Origin: Planctomycetota bacterium
GTDB taxonomy: Bacteria; Planctomycetota; Planctomycetia; Planctomycetales; Planctomycetaceae
NCBI GenBank assembly: GCA_003670925.1
Contig: QWQG01000129.1
Span: 1-64,000, forward strand
Length of the DNA stretch: 64,000 bases
Direction of reading: 5' to 3'
Positions 20,131 to 27,898 of the stretch are shown piece after piece. The notes under the pieces are model-generated. The model ran no database searches, was not told the DNA's origin, and saw nothing but the letters and a program-made list of their open reading frames with translations. The position numbers were made by a program, and so were the translations under genes. How positions within the stretch are numbered: position 1 is the stretch's first letter; each line of letters starts with the position of its first letter.

Positions 20131-20999
20131 GCCGTCGAATCTACCCATTCCAGAATCTGGTTACTATTTTTTTGAATCGTCACAAACTGTTCAGGATAAA
20201 TGCTCAGCACTTCCAGCATCGGATGTGGCTGATCTTCTGCTGGCGGTGGCGCGCTCGGGTTCAAAATGTCGAACGCAAGTGACATCGCAAGATTCAGAAT
20301 TGCCGCCTGAAATACACACGTCGGAGCATCTTGCGGTGCCTGTTGATAACGCACGGCCTCAGCCACGCGTTGCGAAATTTCCCATTGGACAATCAGTTTT
20401 TCGGCGAACGAAATTCGAAACTCACCGGCGACCCGCAACACATCAACTTCACTAGCCACAAGTCCATGTGTTCGCCGACGATCAACGAATGCCTGAAGTA
20501 GAATGGGACGGCCAACGTCGTGCAGTAAGCCTGTTAGAAATGCTTCCTCCACGTTCATCCGCCGGACCCTCGCAATTTCCTGAGCAAACGCAGCCGTTGC
20601 CAGAGAATACCGAAACGACTGGCGGACTTGTGCTTCAAATTCCGGCACATCGAACACTCGACACTGGCATGAGATCAAGACGACAACTTCACGTACCGCT
20701 AAAAGTCCAAGCCGAGCCGTAGCCTGCTGCACGGACGAGACCCTCACGCCGGTGTTGTATCGCAGCGAATTCGCGATCCGCAGCAGATGGCCCGTCAGTG
20801 ACTGGTCACGTTTGATCAAGGACACGATGTCGCCGACGTTGCAATCAACATCGCTGGTCAGCTTCAATAATTGCACGGCAACTTCCGGCAGCACGGGAAG
20901 TTCGCAATTTTCACCGCTCTGCAATGCCAAGAGGGCCTCTTCGATTGTTTCCGACCGAACAGCCGGTTTCAGTTTGAGAGTCGCACTCATACTTTGCAA
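20127..20999 (-). CDS. HDOD-domain signalling protein
   Basis: LPVLPEVAVQLLKLTSD...IVSLIKRDQSLTGHLLRIANS and FLTGLLHDVGRPILL. Confidence 0.88.
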   Translation of the reverse strand: MQSMSATLKLKPAVRSETIEEALLALQSGENCELPVLPEVAVQLLKLTSDVDCNVGDIVSLIKRDQSLTGHLLRIANSLRYNTGVRVSSVQQATARLGLLAVREVVVLISCQCRVFDVPEFEAQVRQSFRYSLATAAFAQEIARVRRMNVEEAFLTGLLHDVGRPILLQAFVDRRRTHGLVASEVDVLRVAGEFRISFAEKLIVQWEISQRVAEAVRYQQAPQDAPTCVFQAAILNLAMSLAFDILNPSAPPPAEDQPHPMLEVLSIYPEQFVTIQKNSNQILEWVDSTA

Positions 21000-21280
21000 T
21001 CCCGGTGATGCATTGAACGGACCAAGATGGGCCTATCGACGCAAACTGCCGGAAGTTGCTGCAATTCCAAAGTCACGCAGAACAATGGCCGGATGGCGTT
21101 TCGGGCCGTGCCGAATTTCCGAAACATGCGGGTTGCATGAATTGCTCATGTGTCGAGCCATTGTTACTTGAGTGTTTGTTCGCGGACGTGCGGGTCTCGC
21201 CAGCCCGCTCGTCGCCCACGCTTGTCCGTCCCGTCATGCTTCAGTTGCCGAATCCCTTCACCGAGACAGGAGCCAGAATT

Positions 21281-21661
21281 ATGGGAAGCGTTACCGATAT
21301 TCTGAACCAGAAGCAGAAAGATTCTCTGCAATCGACTCATCCGCACGAAACGGTACTGGCGGCAACTCAGAAGATGAACGAGCACAGCATTGGTGCATTG
21401 CTGGTGATCGACGATGAAGGAAATCTGCTCGGCATCTTTACCGAACGCGACGTGCTGCGGCGCATCGTGGCAGCGGAACGAGCGCCGTCGCGGGTCCAGG
21501 TGGGTGAAGTGATGACCAGGGAAGTCGCCTGCTGCAGGGCCGAGACGTCAATCGATGACGCCCGCAGCATTTTCCGTCAGCATCGCATTCGCCATCTTCC
21601 AGTCGTGGATGACAGCGGCAAAGTACAGGGCCCGATCTCAATCGGTGACCTGAACGCCTAG
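21281..21661 (+). CDS. CBS-domain pair protein
   Basis: Two CBS repeats (GALLVIDDEGNLLGIFTERDVLRRI; RIRHLPVVDDSGKVQGPISIGDL). ORF track opens at 21056 but the start at 21281 (MGSVTDIL) fits better. Confidence 0.85.
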   Translation: MGSVTDILNQKQKDSLQSTHPHETVLAATQKMNEHSIGALLVIDDEGNLLGIFTERDVLRRIVAAERAPSRVQVGEVMTREVACCRAETSIDDARSIFRQHRIRHLPVVDDSGKVQGPISIGDLNA

Positions 21662-21768
21662 CACAGCAATCACCAGGAAGTGACCATCCACTTTCTTCAC
21701 GAGTACATGCTCGGGCGAACGTAAAGACGATTCTTCGCGCGGTCAGGACTGAGGGACGTGTTGTTGAG

Positions 21769-21950
21769 TGAGCGGCAAGACGCTAGCCGCGGGTGTTGAT
21801 TTAATACCAACCCGAAGCGCCAGCGAGGCAAAAACGGCTGAATTCCTCGCTGGCGCTTCGGGTTGGTATGATCATGAGCCCCAAAAATCACTAAATCAAC
21901 AGCCCGCTAGCCGCGGGGCAAAAAACCGGCGGCTAGCGCCTTGCCGCTCA
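21769..21950. repeat. Nested palindromic REP-like intergenic element
   Basis: Perfect 25-bp inverted repeat 21804-21828 / 21845-21869 (ATACCAACCCGAAGCGCCAGCGAGG) inside a second stem (TGTTGATTTA/TAAATCAACA) and an outer 20/21-bp stem (GAGCGGCAAGACGCTAGCCGC / GCGGCTAGCGCCTTGCCGCTC). Confidence 0.93.
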
Positions 21951-21983
21951 CAAAATCTCAATTCTGACCGCAGCCGTGTCTAA

Positions 21984-23597
21984 CTAAAACATCCGTTTAT
22001 GGCGGTAATAGACTTCCAGCGTGAGCAGTGAAAGCGATGTGGCGTAGACTCGGCCTCCGGAGCCATCGTGACCGCCCTGCGGAGCCCAGCTGCCAGATTC
22101 GTGACCTGTCATGGACTGCGAATTAAGCAGTAAGTCTCGCATGACTGGATTCCATTCCTCCCAGGGCTCGCCGCCAAAATGATGCAGGACCTGCGTTGCG
22201 TAGTACCAATAGTAAAGTTCTCCACCCGGTTGCGGAGGACGTGACAACAGATACTGGACACCCGCCTCCAGCCCCGGACGCTTTGAATTCCAAGACGTGT
22301 AGATGCGGCACAGTAAGCCTTCAGCCACCATGGCGTCCGTCAGTCTGTCATTCGGCATGTATCGATAACCACCACCCTTCTTGTCGCTCTGCACTGAATC
22401 CAGAAACGCGGCTACTTTTGGCATCACATTTTTAGGAAACCGCAATCCTCCCTGCTGCGCACTTCGCAAAGCGATCACCTGCCAGCCGGTCACACTGGTG
22501 TCTCCCGCCATGCCGGGTTGATATCTCCAGCCGCCGCCGGCATGCTGAGCTTTTACCATGTAATCGATCGATCGCTGTGCTGGTTGTTTGAGCTTTGGAT
22601 CTTTTGTCATGGCCCAGGCTTCACATAACGCGATCGATGCGATTCCGTGCGCATAAAGAGTGCCTGCACCACAATGACGAAACGTCCCTTCCTTCGTTAG
22701 GTCTTCAATGAGCCAATCCAGTCCGTTCTTTACCGTTTTTTTAAACTTGCCGCTCTGATGGGTGTACCCCGCGCCCAAAAACGGCAGCAGCCCGAAGCCT
22801 GTCCCCGCCGCGTCGCTAGAAACGTTTCCTGGCATCGAACATCGTCCGTTGCATTCTCCCGCCGCGTGAAACTCATTCAGCGACCAGTGCCCATCTTTGT
22901 CTTGATGATCCGCTAACCACTTGAGACCATGTTCTACGGCTGATTCACTCGCAGCACTGCCGCCTTCTGATTCTGCCAGTTTTTTTCGCTGCTCGGCGTC
23001 ACGACCGGCAAACATCCCAGGCGAACGAGCGGCGGCGGCGCGAACTCCATCGTCTCCTGATGGTTCGGGCTGAAGCTGTTCGAGTGGTGGAACAGTAAAC
23101 GAGTGGAGTGGGGAGGATTTTTCAGAATCTACCGTGCCCGCTCCCGTCGCGGCGATGGCATCCTCCGGAGCGATCTTGAGATCTGCATTGCCGGAGTCTT
23201 CAGCCTGCGGAGCAACCCCCGAATTCGGACCGTCGCGACCGCCAGACACATCCGTGGACGGATCCATCTCGCCCTCAGCAGCGTGATCATTCTCGCCGCG
23301 CGTGTCGTCGCTGGACGATGTGCCATCACCGACGGCATTGCCCGTTCCTGCGCCAACTCCTCCCCCCGTGCTTCCGGCAAGGGAGTTTCCAGATCGGTTT
23401 GGCAACCAAGACACCAGCATCAGGAGCCCGGCGAACAACAGGCACGTCATGACGCCAATCAGTGTGCCGACGGAAACTCGTGTCCGAAATCGCTCAACGG
23501 ATTCTTCACTCGAAAGCGCTGGTGGATGTGTTGTGTCTTGGTTCATAGCCGCTCCACCCTGTTGGTGCATGCGTAAGGTCGCCCGTCTACTGCACAA
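21984..23597 (-). CDS. TM-anchored prenyltransferase/squalene-oxidase-repeat protein
   Basis: 537 aa; N-terminal TM (GTLIGVMTCLLFAGLLMLVSWLP), low-complexity linker, C-terminal repeats (GLKWLADHQDKDGHWSLNEF, SIDYMVKAQHAGGGWRYQPG, YWYYATQVLHHFGGEPW). Confidence 0.85.
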   Translation of the reverse strand: MCSRRATLRMHQQGGAAMNQDTTHPPALSSEESVERFRTRVSVGTLIGVMTCLLFAGLLMLVSWLPNRSGNSLAGSTGGGVGAGTGNAVGDGTSSSDDTRGENDHAAEGEMDPSTDVSGGRDGPNSGVAPQAEDSGNADLKIAPEDAIAATGAGTVDSEKSSPLHSFTVPPLEQLQPEPSGDDGVRAAAARSPGMFAGRDAEQRKKLAESEGGSAASESAVEHGLKWLADHQDKDGHWSLNEFHAAGECNGRCSMPGNVSSDAAGTGFGLLPFLGAGYTHQSGKFKKTVKNGLDWLIEDLTKEGTFRHCGAGTLYAHGIASIALCEAWAMTKDPKLKQPAQRSIDYMVKAQHAGGGWRYQPGMAGDTSVTGWQVIALRSAQQGGLRFPKNVMPKVAAFLDSVQSDKKGGGYRYMPNDRLTDAMVAEGLLCRIYTSWNSKRPGLEAGVQYLLSRPPQPGGELYYWYYATQVLHHFGGEPWEEWNPVMRDLLLNSQSMTGHESGSWAPQGGHDGSGGRVYATSLSLLTLEVYYRHKRMF

Positions 23598-24498
23598 AAA
23601 CCGGATCTGTCTGATCGCCGATATAAACTTTGGCGTCGTCCGGAAACGGGACTAGGTGATACTCAAAACCACTGCGGATCATTGCGTTTTTTACGCTCTC
23701 AAAATTTGCGAATGAGTCCTTAAAGACAAACACCGAGAGGAAATGCTTAGTCTTGTCAAAATCGGCGAGGCGAACAGCGATCTCGGCGACATTCGATCCG
23801 TCCACTGCCACAGCGAGCCCCGCCCCAGGCACCAGTTCAATGTATTTCTTCCCAGGGCTTTCTTCTACAATCCCCGCCTCCGCCTCATTGCGGACGATCT
23901 GACCCTCCGCATTCCGATGCGCAAAAGCACTGAAGCGACCTGCTTTGAGAAAGAAGGCAATCGCAGCTTTCGCCGTCGCACGCTGTTGCGGAACTTCTGA
24001 CGTGCGGCTCCTCAGGCTGGCTTCGTTCTCAAGCCTTTGTTTTTCCAGTTGGAGCCGTTCCTTCGCTTCGGCCAACCGCTGAGCGAGTCGTTCCAGTTCC
24101 CGCGCAGTCTCCTCAAGAGTCGCCTGAGATGCGGCGACATCCGTCAGTTTCTGAGTATGCTCTTTCAGTAATGCGTCACTGTTGTCGTCGAGCGATCGAA
24201 GTGATTCCAGCAGACCGAGACTTTCCGGATCGGCAAACTGTCGTTCCAGATCCTCTTTCTGCCGCACGGCCTGGCGGAGTTTTGTGAGTCTCGATTCCGA
24301 TTCCGTCAGCTCACCGCGCAGCCGCCGAAGCGCGCGGCTGGATTCTGCGGTCGGGGCCGACGGCGCAGCATCGCGACTCACCTGATTTGTCAGGATCACC
24401 ACAAGCATGGCGATGAATAGAATTCCGCCAAATGTGTTGCAGATTGTATCCAGCAGCAGATCAAGACTGTCGCCAGAGGGAGCAGCTTTGCGACTCAT
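23587..24498 (-). CDS. Single-TM coiled-coil membrane protein of the GTPase/ExbB operon
   Basis: N-terminal GDSLDLLLDTICNTFGGILFIAMLVVILTNQV anchor, coiled coil, small C-terminal domain; overlaps neighbours by 4 and 11 bp. Confidence 0.75.
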   Translation of the reverse strand: MSRKAAPSGDSLDLLLDTICNTFGGILFIAMLVVILTNQVSRDAAPSAPTAESSRALRRLRGELTESESRLTKLRQAVRQKEDLERQFADPESLGLLESLRSLDDNSDALLKEHTQKLTDVAASQATLEETARELERLAQRLAEAKERLQLEKQRLENEASLRSRTSEVPQQRATAKAAIAFFLKAGRFSAFAHRNAEGQIVRNEAEAGIVEESPGKKYIELVPGAGLAVAVDGSNVAEIAVRLADFDKTKHFLSVFVFKDSFANFESVKNAMIRSGFEYHLVPFPDDAKVYIGDQTDPVFVQ

Positions 24499-25292
24499 TG
24501 CACACCCGCTCCTGTCTCCGCATCAATCGCAGTTTTGTCAGATGGCAGCAGGTCATATCCAACGTCAAAGCGGCGGTCTTGGAGCGCCTTACGGATCGTC
24601 GAAAATGTTTCAATAGTGGTCGGCTTAACGAGCAGCACGAAGTACCGTGAATCCCGGTCCTGATCCTGTACCCACTGCAGAAATGCATCGGGCGTTGCGA
24701 ACGACTGAGGCGGCTGAACCTGCCCCATTTCTGCCGCCACAATCGACATTTCATTCAATTCGACCAACCACGGGGCCTTCGTCGCACCAGCTGGCCGATT
24801 GAAAATGACGCGATTGGATTGCTTCATTGCCGCAATCTGTCGCGCGATTGCTGCCTGCTCGTTCGCCAATGCCTGAATGGCTTCCGGCGTCAGATCTTTC
24901 GCGTCTAAGTTCTGCTGCACTTTGCGGGCATCAATCTTTTCCTGAGTCTTTTGAATCTGCTCATTCTGTAACTCCAGTTCTCCTGCGGCCGCCTTCATTT
25001 CTGCCAGCCGTCGTCGCAGAGAGTCCGCATTGAAACGGATAGTCGTAGTTTCGTCCAGAATCTTCTGCAGACGATCCAGTTCCGAAGTGCCGTCGCTCAC
25101 AGCCTGCCGCAGCATTTTCGCTACTTGAGTGGACTTTTGTTCCTGAGGTGCGGCGGCGGCGCGGCTGAGATTCTGCACCAGCTCGACAGCCATCAGCATG
25201 GTGATCAGCAGGATGATGCCTGTGACCGATGTGATGATGTCCTGAAATGCGAATAGAGAAAATGGTGCTGCGGCTCGTTTGCGTCTGCCCAT
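24495..25292 (-). CDS. Single-TM coiled-coil membrane protein, ExbD-like topology
   Basis: N-terminal FSLFAFQDIITSVTGIILLITMLMAVELV anchor followed by coiled coil and a C-terminal domain; ATGA overlap with the next gene. Confidence 0.72.
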   Translation of the reverse strand: MGRRKRAAAPFSLFAFQDIITSVTGIILLITMLMAVELVQNLSRAAAAPQEQKSTQVAKMLRQAVSDGTSELDRLQKILDETTTIRFNADSLRRRLAEMKAAAGELELQNEQIQKTQEKIDARKVQQNLDAKDLTPEAIQALANEQAAIARQIAAMKQSNRVIFNRPAGATKAPWLVELNEMSIVAAEMGQVQPPQSFATPDAFLQWVQDQDRDSRYFVLLVKPTTIETFSTIRKALQDRRFDVGYDLLPSDKTAIDAETGAGVQ

Positions 25293-25410
25293 ACAATCTT
25301 CTTCTGATGAGCCCCGCTACGGAAGGGGGCCAATGGCGTGGACTTAAGGTTTTTCGCCGTGAGCGGTCGATGCTATTGGGAGGTTGGGCCACATTGCGAG
25401 CGTAACCTTG

Positions 25411-26322
25411 TTAAGGGAATGTAAATTCATGAACCAACTTCGGAGCATCACCAGATCGCAGTGATCGGGAAAAACTTTCAGACTTGCCTTTGACTTTAAT
25501 AGTGACCTGAAAATTCGTGGGGTCGCGGCCTCCATGATTCGCGTAGTGATGGACGTGGACGCTAAATTTTCCGGTCGGAGATTGTCCTGCCGGCCAGTAA
25601 ACATTTTCGACTGGTCGTTGGGACGCTGGTCCTCCGGCATTCATATCGACATCCAGTTCACCGCCACAGCTTGATTGCCGCCGGTTGTACCAGATTTTTT
25701 CATGGCCCGGCGTTTCGACATGCAGATCCAGGTCGTTGCCATTGTTCCATGCCAGCGAAATCTGCACATCTCCCGTTTTCGCACCAGCCGCTAGCAGCCG
25801 GTCACCCAGATCAGAAAATCCATTGCCACCGCCAGCACCTCCCGATTCATCGTTCGCCGCAGGTTGGGGCAAGTCTTGGACCATGAACACGTGCGATTGC
25901 TTTTCCGGCGGTGATAATGGCGTGCCGACGTTCGCAGGTGATGGGGCTGGTGCCGACTTTGGCTGCGCATTGGAAGTGCCGGAGTTTGCGTGGACTTTCC
26001 TCACGTCCGCTCCTGTTCCGCTTCCGGAATCTGGGGCTACAAACTCCCCAGTCCCGCCCTGACCAGACGTCCCGTTGCCGGAACCACCACCAGCGTCTCC
26101 GCCGTCACCCGATCGGGTCGAAATCATTAGCAGCAGCAAGGCCATCAGCAAGACCACGGTGCCAATCTCAACGCCAATCGACACCAGTGTTGGCGTGAGA
26201 AACTCTTTTGCCTGTGACACCGAAGTTCGAATCAATGCGACCCCTTGGGATGCAGGCGTGCGTGGGCCTGATGCGGCTGCAACTGAAGGGCTGGAAGGGG
26301 TGGAGCTTGTCATCGGAATCAC
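25411..26322 (-). CDS. TM-anchored protein with C-terminal YfaP/DUF2135-like domain
   Basis: VSIGVEIGTVVLLMALLLLMIS anchor; C-terminal GDVQISLAWNNGNDLDLHVETPGHEKIWYNRRQSSCGGELDVDMN. Confidence 0.75.
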   Translation of the reverse strand: MIPMTSSTPSSPSVAAASGPRTPASQGVALIRTSVSQAKEFLTPTLVSIGVEIGTVVLLMALLLLMISTRSGDGGDAGGGSGNGTSGQGGTGEFVAPDSGSGTGADVRKVHANSGTSNAQPKSAPAPSPANVGTPLSPPEKQSHVFMVQDLPQPAANDESGGAGGGNGFSDLGDRLLAAGAKTGDVQISLAWNNGNDLDLHVETPGHEKIWYNRRQSSCGGELDVDMNAGGPASQRPVENVYWPAGQSPTGKFSVHVHHYANHGGRDPTNFQVTIKVKGKSESFSRSLRSGDAPKLVHEFTFP

Positions 26323-27179
26323 TCACCATCGCGTTCAAAAACCATAATCCGTAGTTTGTTCACGACATTTCGCGTGCAGTATTCGGTACATTCATCCAGA
26401 AACTCCTCTTCAGCTTTCTTCAGAAACGCGAGCCGTAACTGAATCAAAAGTGCGGCGACGAGTGCTTCCAGCGTGGTCTCAAATGCCGTCGCCAGTCCAG
26501 CAGTGACTCCTTGCAGGGATGTCTTGATCGCATCCATCTCGCCTGCCCCCTGCAGGACTCCGCCGAACTGGCTGATCGCCTGTGACAGCCCCAGGACCGT
26601 TCCGATGAAACCCAGCACAGGGATCGCCCACACAAAAGCGTTGATCACGGAGTAACTGGTCTCTAAAGATGATTCATCGTGGCCCCCCTGAGCCCGCAGA
26701 ATATCTTCGACATCGCCGACTCGGCCTAGGTTTCGAAGATTTGACAGCGCAATCTGAATCCGATTGAACAAAACAAAGTGCCGTGGATCATCGACCGTGC
26801 GGTGAATGTTGTTCATCACCACTTCCACCGTCGAAGCCGCCAGAATGAAGCTCGGATTTGCGGGAACCACGCGATATTCCTCGAGCAGACAACGCCGCTG
26901 CAGGGCTAGTTTTTGCCCTTTGATGATCAGTGCGACACTTGCCCACGCGGATAGAAAAACGATGGCATATGGCGTAGATCCCCGCTCCAGAAACATCTGC
27001 GAAATCGTAAGTTTCGGAAATGCGACAAGGGGTAGATAGAACAGCACCGACAGCACTAATCCCACAATTGACGTTCTGAACATGTTGACGCGCGTAAAGC
27101 GGCAACCACCACCGTACAGGCGTTGCTCAATGTCCATGCGGTTCCAGCAAAGTGGTGGTAATGACTCAGAAGAACTCAT
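26319..27179 (-). CDS. MotA/TolQ/ExbB-type proton channel family protein
   Basis: INAFVWAIPVLGFIGTVLGLSQAISQF...SLQGVTAGLATAFETTLEALVAALLIQL is characteristic of the family. Confidence 0.87.
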   Translation of the reverse strand: MSSSESLPPLCWNRMDIEQRLYGGGCRFTRVNMFRTSIVGLVLSVLFYLPLVAFPKLTISQMFLERGSTPYAIVFLSAWASVALIIKGQKLALQRRCLLEEYRVVPANPSFILAASTVEVVMNNIHRTVDDPRHFVLFNRIQIALSNLRNLGRVGDVEDILRAQGGHDESSLETSYSVINAFVWAIPVLGFIGTVLGLSQAISQFGGVLQGAGEMDAIKTSLQGVTAGLATAFETTLEALVAALLIQLRLAFLKKAEEEFLDECTEYCTRNVVNKLRIMVFERDGE

Positions 27180-27223
27180 GAAAAATGTCCGAACAAGGGG
27201 CAGTTCATTTTTTCAAGCTGCGG

Positions 27224-27871
27224 TTAACCAAAAGCACTGATCAGCAGCACAACGAAATACAGAAGACACAGAATCAGAATGGTGTAACCGCAACTGAGGC
27301 CGATCACAATCAGATTGCGTTCTCGAATTGCTCCCGCATGCTGATGAAACAGCCGGATTGCAAAATAGCCGAGTGCGATAGCGACTCCGCCGAACACGAT
27401 GTCCATGCACAGCAGGATGATCAGACCGATGTTTTCACTAGGTTTGAAAGGCGATAAACGCAGGCGCAGCACGATCATCGCCGTGCACACAAGGAGCAGG
27501 ATGAAGCCCGCGGGCCCGATGATCGCAATCCAGATCGCGGGCTTTGATAAGTTCGGGTCGGGAAAAAAGTCTTCCGTCAGTTGCCGTGCTTCAACCGCTG
27601 GCCATTCTGAAGACGGAAGAATGGGAGGTGCCTTGCTGTCCTTCCCTTCATCAATAATTTCTGCGTTCTGCGGCTTCCCTTCAGCTGCTTGACGTCGCCG
27701 TGCAACGGGAAACAACTCTGGATAATTTGAGGCGGAGGTCCATGATTTCTTATCCGCCGAGACTTCATGCGACTTGCTGAAATTGCCGCGCGCGGCCAGT
27801 TCATGCAGATCTGTCCGCGAATAGGGGCCGCGGACCGTGAGTCCGAGGCGAATATAGAGGGGATCGGTCAC
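27224..27871 (-). CDS. GYF_2/DUF4339-like domain protein with C-terminal TM helices
   Basis: N-terminal LYIRLGLTVRGPYSRTDLHELAARGNFSKSHEVSADKKSWTSASNYPELF; several C-terminal TM segments. Confidence 0.65.
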   Translation of the reverse strand: MTDPLYIRLGLTVRGPYSRTDLHELAARGNFSKSHEVSADKKSWTSASNYPELFPVARRRQAAEGKPQNAEIIDEGKDSKAPPILPSSEWPAVEARQLTEDFFPDPNLSKPAIWIAIIGPAGFILLLVCTAMIVLRLRLSPFKPSENIGLIILLCMDIVFGGVAIALGYFAIRLFHQHAGAIRERNLIVIGLSCGYTILILCLLYFVVLLISAFG

Positions 27872-27898
27872 AGGCGGACCTTACCTTTCCTGACACCA

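Noticed and set aside
21056-21280. N-terminal extension of the CBS protein
   Set aside because: Cys/Arg/Pro-rich sequence unlike a folded domain; the start at 21281 matches typical CBS proteins.
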